A DNA stretch of 64,000 nt from Tetradesmus obliquus (taxonomy: Eukaryota > Chlorophyta > Chlorophyceae > Sphaeropleales > Scenedesmaceae). The stretch spans positions 3,162,001-3,226,000 of the forward strand of contig CP126198.1 in assembly GCA_030272155.1 (NCBI GenBank), written 5' to 3'. The position numbers and the translations under genes were made by a program. Under the pieces are notes generated by a model. That model made no database searches. It was not told the DNA's origin and saw only the letters and a program-made list of their open reading frames with translations. Below, one piece after another: positions 35,139 through 47,746 of the stretch. Each line of letters opens with the position of its first letter. Position 1 is the stretch's first letter.

Positions 35139-37157
35139 TAATGTAGCACTGTAAAGTGCTGAGTGAGCAGGGTTGTTGATGGCAGATGCTGCGCGGCATG
35201 CGGTTCTTGTGTTGTGTTGCAGCGTGGTGTTGAGGTTGCGTTCATGATGTCACCAGGCCACGTGCGCCACGTCGGCAGGATGAAGCAACTGCTGCATGCG
35301 CTGCGCCAACCACTGGCAGGCGGTGCAGTCGTGCTGTGAAGCAGAGGCTTGTCTGTATGTCTGTGTAACGGCTGCGCCTTTTGATGTGCATGTGCATGTG
35401 TTGTCAACAGCTGCAGCAACCTGTTGATCTTGGGTGACCACTTTACAACCTTTCCTAACTTTGCCTTAACCTGCTGCTGCCAGCGGCCAGTGGCTTGCAA
35501 ACAATAGGAAAAGGGGACGCGGTTGGACTGTGTGGTTACGTACGAGGAGGACAAACTGCAGAACCAGTCTCAAGCGTTCGCCCTGTCAGCCCACCAAGTC
35601 CAGCTGCTGCGCACAAATGCATCCATGCTAACACAGTGTGGTGACAACATCACAACAGTGCAGGCCAGAACAGTGAGCGCACGTCACCCAGCTGTGTGAC
35701 GAAGCATGCTGTGCGCACGTGTAAACAACCGCCACAACTGATGCCTTGCGCTTGGCTAGCATGGCTGCACAGCATGCAGCCGCCGCCGCGCTCAACTCTC
35801 AGCGCTGTACGCCATGTCCATCAAACAACTTGCTTAAAGCGCCCAGCTACACAGCGCATAGATATGAAGCTGCACAGCAGCTGCCACAAAGCAGCAGTGC
35901 ACACCTTAGGCTGAACTCAACTGTGCAGTATGGAAACTGTCACAGCTGGCACGCTTCCTTGTGCTGCCAGCAGACAGCCTCACCACTGCACATCTCAGCC
36001 ACCGCAATGGCACACACGCATGCACAAAGCACATGCCGCAATGGCGATCAAAAGCGAGCATTCCAGCTTCCAGCCGACATGGCGGCCGCAGCCACAGCCA
36101 TACATGTGCGCACACCAGGAACACCAAATCAACTTCCCTCTTCCCACATTTGGCACAGCTAGCCGATGCTGCCCTGCGCCAGCCAGCCACACCAACATAT
36201 GCACTGGCACTGATGCATCCAGGGCGACAACACAAGCCACACATATGTCCGCTTCCACCTCTGCCACCAACGACACACTGCGCCATCCCTTGGCCTTTTC
36301 CATCAGCAGCTGCAGCTGCAAAGCTGCTGCAAGCCGAAGCAACAAAAGCAACACGCAGTGCGGCTGTGTGCAGGGCGGCAACGCCGCATTGCCGCACAGC
36401 GGCTGCCTGAACACCACTGCACCGCACAAGCACAACAGGCTGGTGATGGTGAGAGGCAGCAGCAGCTGCAGCAGGTGTGGCTGTCCTTGCCATGCCGCCT
36501 GGCTGCCATTAGCGCAGGCTGCAGCAAGCAAAGTGCCGCACATAAGCCGCTGCTGCGCAGGCAGCCAAGCACTGCAAAGCATGCAGCCTGGCGCTTGTGC
36601 AGTGGCCAGCAAGCGTAAGCAGTGGCCATGCACAGAGGCCTGCTGCCGCCGCCACCACCATCACTGCCAAGGCAAGCCAGCTTCCCTGGTTGCTGACCAA
36701 CTAGCCGACCAGCCAGCCAGCCAACAACAACCGATGCTGCAGATGCTAAAAGCAGCCAGGCAGCAATTGTGGCGGACCACAGTCCACGCCACACGCAGGT
36801 GATATTTGCACAGCACCAACAGAGCAGGGTGCGGCTGTCACAACCGGGAGCGGTCAGCACATGTGCGGCCGTTTGAACCGCAGGCGCGGCCATGCAAAGC
36901 GTGCTCTGGCTGGTGTGGGGACCCACGCCTGCTCACAAGCACATGCACAAGACCAGTGCAACGCCTGGTGTTGCACCGCACGTGCTGTAGCACGCATGCA
37001 CAAACACGCACACATACATGTGAGTTTGCACAAACATGCATGCGAGTGTGCGCGCAAATCCCAGGAGGTGTATGGAAGGAGCTGCAGCAGGTGCTGCGCT
37101 CTCCTTTTTCAAACGCCGCAGCCAGCTGCATTGGCACATGCTTTTCCTGCAAGCTCT
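35139..37157. other. Convergent intergenic region, no gene seen
   Basis: This is the 3' side of both flanking genes. The plus strand is A/C-rich between about 35600 and 37050 (T/G-rich on the UPF1 strand), mirroring the composition downstream of MYB no. 1, so T/G-richness may mark 3' regions here. No coding region, RNA gene or mobile element is recognised. Confidence 0.5.
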
Positions 37158-40100
37158 TCAACCGCCAAACTTATTGCCAACCGCCGGCTGCGTGCTTGGG
37201 GCCCCGAGGATGTCTCCAATCTGGCTCTGGTCAAACCCTGCCTGCGACAAAACCCCGGACGCATCCATCCCAGCGCCACCCAAACCCAAGCTGGCGCCAT
37301 ACGGGTCATCCGCACCGGCCCCAAACCCAAAGCTGGCCTGGCTTAAACCCTGCGTGTCAGGGAAGCCACTGAGCCCTAAACCCGGCAGGTTAACGCTTAC
37401 GCCCGCCGCAGCAGCGCCATTTGCAACTGCGCCGCTGCTGCCGCCAGCCTGCGACATAGCCCCAGCCTGACTCATCAGGCCTGGCTGGGTGTTGAGCAGA
37501 CCTGACAGGCCTGTCCCCAGCACGCCATCTCCATATCCGCCCAGCCCACCAACCCCAAAGGAGCTCTGGCTGCTGCCAGGGGCCCCCAGGCCAAAGTCTG
37601 GCTGCGTGTTGAGCCCCAGCTGGCTGCTGCTGCTGCTGCTTTGCGGGCGGCCGCTGATGCTGCTGCTCAGCCTGCCAGGCCTGCTACTGTCAAAGCCGCC
37701 AGCAGCAGGGATGGCGTACGACGGCCCAGCAAAGGGTGAGTACCCAGGGCCGTCCATCGCCCTGAATCCTCCTGCTGCTGCTGCTGCCGGTCCTGCTGGC
37801 ATCATCCCTGACAGCCCGTTCATGGCTGCTGCTGCTGCAGAGCCTGCGCCAGCTCCGGCAGCAGCAGCTGCTGCTGCTGCTGCGAGCGAGCCAGGAATAG
37901 GGTCCCCCACTCGCTCCGGGGGATGGTAGCGCCCGATTGCTCCCATGCCGCCTGCGCCGACGCCTCCCACGCCGAATGCTGCGCGGTCAAACTTGCGCTT
38001 GGGCTGACTCAGCGCGATCATGGAGGGCTTCAGGTTGGTCAACGGCCCCTCCACCAGCAGCTCCTGCGGGAGTCAAACATTGGTCAGACACCGGTCAAAC
38101 GGCGGTCAAACAAAGCGCCGCACAGCAGGACGGATGGCAATGGTGACATGGGGGCTGTACTTGCTGTCTGCGGCCTTGCTGGGTGCACAAGGTGAGAAAG
38201 AGTAGGGAGACAGCAGGCGCAGGCAGCGCTCATGCGCGCTGCTGGGTAAAAAGACAAGCAGCGCCACCGCACGCATAGCCAAAGCCAAACAAACAACCAC
38301 ACACAAAGCCACCCAGCAACTCACGTGCTCCTTGAAGTGGCTCAGCAGCGCGTTCCACAGCGGCTGCCGGCTGAGCACGCGCGGGTTGCCCAGCAAAATG
38401 AGCCCGTAGCGCGCGCGAGTCAGCGCCACGTTCATGCGGCGCGGGTCTGCCAGGAAGCCGATGCCGCTCTGCTCGTTGCTGCGTACACAGGACACGATAA
38501 TGTAGTCCTTCTCGCGGCCCTGCAGCACGCAGCACAAAAAGCAGGATGTGAAAACAGCCAATCACGCATGAAGCAAGAAAAAATTGGGTGTATGCTGCAG
38601 GGGCGCGAGAAGGACTACGTCATCGTGCCCTGCGTGCGCAGCACCGCGCATGTCCCTGGAACATGCGCGTTGCTGCGCACGCAGGGCACGATGACGTAGT
38701 CCTTCTCGCGCCCCTGCAGCACACAGCATAACAGCCAAGTGTGAGGCAACAGCCAGTCAGGTATGAACCAACAATGATTCAGGTCTAAAACACGCGCGCT
38801 GCTGCTACACAATGACCCAGTCCCTTTCAGGGCCCTGTCACCCACCTGGAACGCGTCGACGCTGGACACCTCCACAGCCTTGTACAGATCTTGCCACAGG
38901 CATGCACACTAGAGGTTTGGCCCTAGGGTTTCGCCATGCAAGCAAGCCTCAACAAAACCTGCCACCCACCTGGAACGCGTCGACGCTGGACACCTCGACA
39001 GCCTTGTACAGATCTTGCCGCAGCGGCCCATGCCGCAGCAGCGTGGCCACGATGTTGGCGCGCTGCCCTTCGTACGGCGTGATGACGCCCAGCTGCGCGG
39101 GCAGCACGCCGGCTTGCAGGAAGCGCGTGAGCAGCTTCTCCACGTTGGCTGCCTCGGTGCGGTTGAGGTAAGAGGTGCCTGCAGGCGGATACAGAGGCAT
39201 GTGCAGGCAGCGGATGCAGCGTAAGCTTGCAGGAAGCGCGTGAGCAGCTTCTCCACCTTCGCTGCCTCGGTGCGTTTGAGACAGGAGGTGCCTGCAGCAC
39301 ACGTGCACACGGTGTTACAACAGAGGCGAGGCGTCAGTGTGCATCGTGTGCTTGTCGGGCTTGTGCCAAGGGAGTGCCGGCACTGTGAGCCTATGTACTA
39401 CAGGTGCCACAACTTTGAAAACTGGCATTTGATTGCGATCGAGAAACTGCTCTCACCGCTGGCGCTGATCGCCTCTGCCCCCAGCTGCACCCAGAACATC
39501 ATTGGGTCGTCAGGATTGGGCCAGGGTTGTATCACCATCATAAGATTGCACACCAATGAGATTTCACACTATAACACCGGCAAGCCTGCCCTTACCGCTT
39601 GCGCTGATCTCCTCTGCGCCCAGCTGCACCCAGAACATCATCGGCTTGTCAGGCTTGGGCCAGGGGAAGGCCGGCGCGCCGCCGCGCCTGTCGCCAGCGC
39701 CAGCTCCGTTCTGCAGCGTGCCCTCGTAGAAGGTGTTGCTGGGAAACTCTGAGAGGCAGGGGTGCATGCGGTACTGCACCTGTTGGCGGCAGCAGATTGG
39801 CGACATAAAGAGGTTGAACAGGGACACAGTTGTTACATGCAAGCTAAGGCGCAAGCCACTACTGCTACTTGTGGAGGAAGCCGTGATCCAGGCCAGCACT
39901 GCCCCATCAACAGCCAGCGTGTTCAGCAGCAGCAGCCTCACCTGCAGCCGAATCGGCTTCACCCCTAGCAGCCGCAGGCGCTCGAAGAGGCTCTGGCACA
40001 GCCCCGCCTCGGCCGCGCGCTTGCACATGATGACAGGCGGCAGCTGGCAGTGGTCGCCCACCAGGATGACCTGCAGGCGGCAGCAGCAGCAGTGTTTGTC

Positions 40101-43100
40101 AGTAATATAAGAAATATCTGCAACATTCTTAATGCCTGGAAGTACTTGAGCAATCATATGCAGCGCAAGGAGCCACGGAAGGCCTGGGCATAACCCGTGG
40201 TAGGGTTTACAACATCAGGTTTGGATGAGACCCTGAGCGCAACAGGGCTCTGTACAGGGCAGCACAGTTCAAAATCAGATTGCGTGATGATGCAACCAAA
40301 AATGCACCCAGTTCTAGTCAATCGCCTTAACCACTCGGCCATCACCGCCCCCAGAGGGTGATGCAATGGTAGAACACTTTTTCAATCGCGGTGAACAGGA
40401 TTTGAACCTGTGCGGGAACTCCCAATTGATCTCAAGCAGGTGCTGCTGATGCTGACCATCAACAGCAGGCCACCCCTTCTCTCTGTGGAAGCAAATTTTC
40501 AAAAACCGCCAGGCGATTTTCGTGGCCGGGCCGTGCCAGGCGATTTTCAGCCTAATTGACCGATAGCCCTCTTCACTCAAAACACAGTCTACTTGGCGCC
40601 ACACGGCTGCCAGCTGCGCAATGGACCGCAGGGCTGCCAGCCGCCGCCCACTCCAATGGCCAGCCGCGGCAGCCGCCGGCCACCAACAGGACCAATGAAA
40701 GTTCACATTGCTCAGAATTCAGCCACAAACCGCGCCTCGCCTGCTTAGCACCAGCGGGATCAGTGCCTCCGGCTCACTGGCCTGCGTGCACTCGTCCGCA
40801 CATACACGGGTAGTGGGTGTGGAGCCCAGGGGCGCCGCCCCTGGCCACACACCCCCTCTTAGCCTTAACTTACCCAGGAGCTGCAGAGCTGCCTGGGTAG
40901 TCACTCACTCACTCACACAAACCATGCAGCACGCCACCAAAGTGACATGGACAGAATATGCCTGCAGCTGCACACGCCACGCAGAGGGTCACACATGTAA
41001 GGAAACAAACAACGAGCAACAATGAAAGCCACTTGCCGCACCTGCTTTGCGCCCAGCACCAGCGGGATCAGTGCCTCCGGCTCGCTGGCCTGCGTGCACT
41101 CGTCCACCAGCACGTGCTGGAAGCGCAGCGCAGCCAGCCGCGCGTCACCAGCACCCACACACGTGGCACACACCTGCGCAGGGGCGCAGGAGCACAGCGC
41201 AACACAGGGTGACGGCTGAGAAGTGGACGGCGAGCGGCAGCATCAGCGGCAGCAGCAGCAGCAAAGCCGCCCGATGGCACTTGCACACAACACTTGCAGG
41301 ACATGAAGTTGCTTCCTGTTGCGCCATATCACACAGGGCTGTCTGCAGGGCCCCAGCCACGAGCGCCGTCACGCGAGATCCACAGGTGCGCAGATGCTGC
41401 TGCGTGTAGCCTCCAACTCAACAATCACCAACATGCCTGCGTGTGTCATTCACAACAGCAGAGATAAGCATTGTTGTGGCCCCTCACCACGTCGGCGTGC
41501 GCCAGCACCTCGCCTCCAGGCTGCGCCAGTGCAGTTGCATCATCACACGCGCATATGGCATTTCTTACGAATTCAATGTCAAACCAAAAAATCTCTAACC
41601 AACCCGTCGCTCACCACGTCGGCGTGCGCAAGCACCTCGGCTTCCAGGCTGCGCCGCAGCTGCGCAAAGTGTCGCTCGTCCTGGCTGGTCAGCCCGCCTT
41701 TCTCCGACTTGAGCTGCCGCAGCTTGCGGAACAGCTCGCTGCCAGGCAGGTTGAGGTGCGCGACCTGCGGTGTTCAGTGTTAGAAGTAGATGCACCAGGG
41801 GCGGCAATAAACATAGCTGTCAGGCAGATTTAGGTGCTGGACCTGCAGGTATGCCGGGTGCAGCAGGGGTAGAACGCATTGCAGCCAGAGGGGGGAATAT
41901 CCGTCACAGCTGTCAAAGGCTGGGATTGACAGCACCGGTCTGACAGGCAGCTACTGCGCGGCTTTACACACAGGCAGCTGCTGGTCCCACCTGGTGGTGC
42001 AGTGTGAGGTGCTCCACTGGGCTGGCCACCGCCTCCCTGCCCTGATCACTCACCCAACCAAACCACCAACCACAGCGGTACACACTTGTCAAACACAACC
42101 CAGCCCCCACCCAGCCACGCACCTAGTGGTGCAGTGTGAGGTGCTCCACTGGGCTGGCCACCGCCTCCCTGCCCCATCATCCATCCAATCCCTCACCCTT
42201 AAACTAGTCACATGCCAGCAACACCTGGATTGATACCCCAGCCCCCAGCCACGCACCTGGTGATGCAGGGTGAGGTGCTCCACTGGGCTGGCCACCGCCT
42301 CCCTGCTCTTGGCGCACAGCCGCACCACCTTGAGCCCGGTGGCCGCAACCTTCTCAGCCAGCTGGTCCACGCCCACGTTGCTGGGCGCACACACCAGCAC
42401 CTGCAGGCAAAGAGATTAGTTGTAAGCAAGCATTCAGTACAGTATTCTGGGCGAGCTAGTCCACGCCTACGTTGCTGGGAGCAGCACCTGAGGCAGTGGT
42501 GTAAATACAAACAAGCAGGCACATGCACAAGCAAGCAGGTGATCCAGCTGGTCCAAGCCCACGTTGGGGCCACACACCAGCACCTGCAGCCACAGACGAC
42601 AAACCCACCTGGCTGCCCCCCGTGGTGCACAGGAGGTACAAGATAGTGGCGCTCGTGACTGTCTTGCCCGTGCCTGCTTATGTCAAGTGCTGTAGAGCGG
42701 TAACATCAGGCCCACAATGGGTTGTGCACGGTGTGAACACATAGCGGACAAACCCACCTGGCTGCCTGCCGTGGTGCACAGGTGGTACACGATGGTGGCG
42801 CTGGTTACTGTCTTGCCCGTGCCTGGCGGGCCCTGGATGAGGCTCAGCGGCTGCTGCAGCACGCTGCGCACTGCGTGCAGCTGGCTGTGGTTGAGCTCTG
42901 GCAGGTTGGGCGCAGAGAAGCTGGCCTTGGGCAGCGGGATGCGCAGCGTGATGGGTTCCACCTGCGGATGGCGTGACATGTTGTGTTTGTCGTTGGTTGT
43001 TACATGTGCATCTTGGGCGTGTTCGGCTGCTCAATGCAACAAGTTAGGGATGCGCAGCGGGATGAGCTCCACCTGCGCAACACGGCAGATATGACAAGGG

Positions 43101-46100
43101 GTTTGGGAGATCAGAGTAATAGTGAACGAGCAGTGCAGCTGGCTGTGGTTCAGCTCTGGCAGGTGTGGGGCAGGGAAGCTGGCCTTAGGCAGCGGGATGC
43201 GCAGCGTGATGGGCTCCACCTGCGGATGGCGTGACATGTTGTGTTTGTTGTTGGTTGTTACAAGCACATGTTGGGCGCGTTCAGGTGCTCCATGCAACAA
43301 GTAAAGGGTGCGCAGCGGGATGAGCTCCACCTGCGCAACACGGCAGATATGGAAAAGGGTTGAATGGAGAAAGGTGTTCTTGTAACAGTGCAGCTGGCTG
43401 TGGTTGAGCTCTGGCAGGTTTGGGGCAGAAAAGCTGGCCTTAGGCAGCGTGATGGGCTCCACCTGCAAACGACAACAATGCATGTCAATCAAGGTGACGT
43501 GTTCTTTTTACGATTATTGTCATTTAATTTGTTTCAATTGACAAGGAAAATCTCTTCTCAAAGAACACACCTTTGCATTTGTTCTCTAGCATTTTACTGG
43601 ATTGATCAGTTGGAAATTTACATACAGATCAATATCTGGCAGCTGCACGCCAGTTGAGTGCATCTTGTGTACCGGCATTACCGAAAAATGCCAGATATTG
43701 ATCTGTATGTAAACTCAACTGGCATGCAGCTGCCACTTGCAGAATGCTGGACGCAGGACGCAGGGCAACAGACACTGCTACACACCTCGTGGCCCAGCAG
43801 GATGTGGAAGAGGTAGCCGGAGACGCATGCATCATCACCTCACCAGCATGCACAAGGCCACCAAACAGTCACAAGCTGCTCATGCACACCTCAGACATCG
43901 CACCTCGTGGCCCAGCAGGATGTGGAAGAGGTATCCTGAGATGCTGGCGCTGTAGTCCTTGAACAGCTTGAGCGCGCCGCTCATGCGCTCAAAGCTGGTG
44001 GCCTTCCAAACAAACTCCAGGCTGAAGCCCACGCTGGTGTCCTCAGGCACCTCAGGCTTGGCCATCTCCAGGCACACCTGCACACGCAGTGCGCAATGTT
44101 GGGTTTAGCATTGTTTCAACTGACAAGGGCAGTTCAAAGGGACAAAGCCCACGCTAGTATTCTCAGGCACCTCAGGCTTGACCATCTCCAGGCACACCTA
44201 TGCAAAAGAGTGTTGGGAGCATGTTTGCAGGGCAACAAACAGCACGGTTGGTAGTTGCAGGGCAGTGTCTGCAGGCTGAAGCCCACGCTGGTGTCCTCGG
44301 GCACCTCCAGCTTGGCCATCTCCAGGCACACCTGTTTAAGTTGAATGTTGAAGGAACACAGTACTGTGGCATATGCAAGAGTCGGAAAACACAGGCCAAA
44401 GCCCAGCATTCAATCATGCTGCATGCTCCCGCTATCCAGCGGCTACCTTTGGCAGCACGCTCCACCTGACAAAACACAGGACGCACAACGCATGCAACAT
44501 GTCAGGCATAGCAGCTTGCAAGCAGCTGCAAGAACACGCAGCAGCAGCAGCAAGGTATGCCTTCCCCGCCACACCTCCTCGCTGCTGCCGCCTGTGATGA
44601 TGACGTGGCCGGTGCCCATCAAGCTGCATGTGCACACTGTGAGCAGGCAACTCCCAACAGCTGCAATAGCACAAGGCACCCCGCAGTACACATGACGCAA
44701 CACTGCAGAAACATCGTAACACACACACATCACTTTGCAGGCAGAACACGCCGCCGCCGCAGCAGCAGCACAGTCTGCTCTCCTGCCTCACCTCCTCGCT
44801 GCTGCCGCCAGTGATGATGACGTGGCCGGTGCCCTCCCAGGCCGGCCGCCCTGAGGGGCAGCGGTGCTTCAGCCGCAGCTCATCACCCATCATCAGCTTG
44901 ACCTCCACGTCGTCCTGCAGATTACAAAACAGCGGGTTGTGGTCGTATGATTGTACCCTTCAAACACGTAGGCATGCAACAAGGTGCTGTATGGAGGCTT
45001 GAAGAGCGGGCGCCAGCATGTTACACACGGCTGCGTCGGCTGTGGCGCACCTGGGCTGAAGTGCCGCGTAAAAACACAATCGCTTATAGATACATCCATG
45101 TCAGAACGTGAGGAACTCCTTGCATGTTGTGCCAGCAATGCCATGCGCTTGCCGGGCCCCAAGGGCAGCCACAACACTGTCCGGCTCCATGGCAGCACAA
45201 ATGTTCAAGTAAGCAGACACCATTCATAATCCCCAGGTTGCCACATGAACTTTGCATATTGCCTGCAACCTCCTTTAAATATGAAAGGTTTCAAGATCAG
45301 GCCGCACCTGTGGGGTGAAGAAGCAGGCCAGCTTCTTCTTGTTGAGCCCCACGTCCCAGCGCACGGTGATGTTCTCGCGCCGCTGCGCCTCCTTGCTGGC
45401 CTTGTCGTAGTCAGCCTCAAGCTTCACCAGCGGCCGGAACACCGCCTGCATTGCAGTGTTTGAACAATGCAAGAAGAGTTTGAACACTGGTTGGTTGACG
45501 GGATACAGCTGCTGGCCTTGTTGTAGTCCGCCTCCAGTTTCACCAGCGGCCGGAACACCGCCTGCAAGTGAGTGATTGAACAGTGTAAGATAAGTTTGAA
45601 TTTGACATTCCAGCCGAAATACAGCAGCTGGCGGTGTCGTACTCCGCCTCCAGCAGCAGCAGCGGCCGCAACACCACGGCGCGATTTAAAATAAAGCTGG
45701 TCTGACATCAATCGTGCGCAGCAGAAGCACGCCCAGCGCTGCACCGTGCCCAACAGCAAGTGTAGCCACACCCGCCCACCTGGTACTGCGCGGCGTCCTC
45801 GTAGCGCAGCACTGCGGGCGTGAGCTGGTTCTCAGGCTCCTCAGGCCCGCCCTCAAGGTCCTCCAGCCGCGCTTCAGGAGCAGCCTTCCACAGCTCCTCC
45901 AGCGCAGTCACCTGCATTGCCAGTACATTGCCAGTACATTGCAGCAGCAGCAGCAGCAGCAGCAGCACCACAGCCAAATAATCAGTGGTCAGGTGTGCAC
46001 ACGGGGCAGCCTTCCGCAGCTCCTCCAGCGCAGTCACCTGCATTGCCAATATATTGCAGCAGCGGCAGCAGCGGCAGCAGCAGCAGCAGCAACGGAGCCA

Positions 46101-47715
46101 ATAGTTCAGTGGTCAGGTGTGTATCATGAGCAGCTATCCACAGCTCCTCCAGCGCAGACATTTGTGTTGCATTGCAAAACAATGCCTACAGGGTGAGTGT
46201 GATCGGCCAACCCCACCAGGAGTGCATTATACCTGATTCACACGAGCGTGATGCTGAACCTGATGCAACATGGCGTTCCGCACGGGGTCTCAGCGCACAC
46301 ATAAAGCAACAGCGCATTGGCTAACCGCCTCACCATCGTGAACCCTTGGCAAGGCCTGCTCAGGCTCCCCCGGGTACATATGATTCAAGCAGAATGCATC
46401 ACAGCTGTGTTATTTTATTACTTGGAGTACGAATGCCTCGGGCGCCAGCCGCACCTGCTGCGGCGTGAGCCTCCTGGAGCGCAGGCGCTCCTCCTCGCTC
46501 GGCACTTTGACCATCCACGCCACAAACTGGCGGTCCTCGATGATGGGCTGCCACTGCAGGTGTGATGCACATGAAAGAGCAGGAAAGACATCCACGCAGC
46601 ACACAGAATGAAGCACAGTGAATGAAGCACTGTGCATGTGCTGCAGCGCTGCCAGCAGCTATGCCGCACAGTTGCAGTGATGCAGCTGTTGCTACTGCTG
46701 CAGGCTAACTGAGCTCCCACCGCCAACAGCGGCGCTGCAGCAGTATACACCGCGCACAACAGCCAGGGCCGCAAGTCACCCCTCGGCGCCGCGCCTGAGC
46801 AGCCACTGCCACTGCTGCTGTTGCAGGATGTGTGCACGATGCCTGATGCTAGCAGATCTGTTGCAGGTGGTTCAGCCTTGTCAATGATCCTGAGGAAACG
46901 TCGTTTGCCAACCGTTACTGAGCCCGAAGCTGCTGCATCTGCTGCAGCAATTGGCTGCATCTGCTGCCGCAGCGGGCCTGTTGCACACGGCTGGCTGCAT
47001 CGGCTGCGGCGCTGTTGCACATCGCTGGCTGTATCTGCTGTGCCGAGATAGAGCTGTCACCGACAGCTGGTTGAGTATGCGGCGCCGGCAGGCTGTTGCA
47101 AGTGGCTGCATCTGCTGCTGCGCCGCACCTGGCTCATGTCCACGCCCAAGTCCCTGGTGGACGGGTGGTTGGGTGGAGTGTCGCGCGCCAGCAGCACCAC
47201 CGTGTTGTCGCCAGCCTGCAGCCATGCACAGCAGCGCAGCGCCGCTTGAACTACATACCCGCCTGTACAGCATTGATTGCGAGACAGAGGCCGCAGCCTG
47301 CAGCTGCTGTCAACAGCGGCAACGCCTGCTGAATGCCATCAGCAGCGCTGCTGCTGCTGCCACTACTGCGCATCGCCCACTTGGTGACAATGCCCTTGCC
47401 ACTGCTGCTGTCAACATGCAGGCACCCGCAGCAATAGCATCTGATACTGCCCTGCTGGCCGCCGCCACTGCTGCTGGGGCAACTGTTGCACATAATAACA
47501 CCATAGCTTCAGCACTGCGGTGCAGCCAAGGCTGTCTGTGACCCTAAAGCTTTGCTGCTGCTGCTCCTGTTGTTGCTGTTGCAGCTGTGGCAATGGCATC
47601 TGCTGCTGCTGCTGCCAGTGTCACTCTGCATGAGCTTACCACCAGCACAAAGCCCAGGCTGAGCACGTTCTGCCTACTGCCCTGCTGCCGCTGCAGCTGT
47701 GCTGAAGGACAGCTC

Positions 47716-47746
<31 letters not shown>

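Noticed and set aside
40312-40430. tRNA-derived SINE or ordinary tRNA pseudogene
   Set aside because: A SINE would have a 5'-to-3' tRNA head and a 3' tail, not the halves in reverse order with intact pairing. A chimeric pseudogene remains possible and is stated as the alternative.
42599-42690. Second, mutually exclusive UPF1 P-loop exon
   Set aside because: The copy has no acceptor in front of it, carries substitutions and covers only the exon end, so it cannot replace exon 11.
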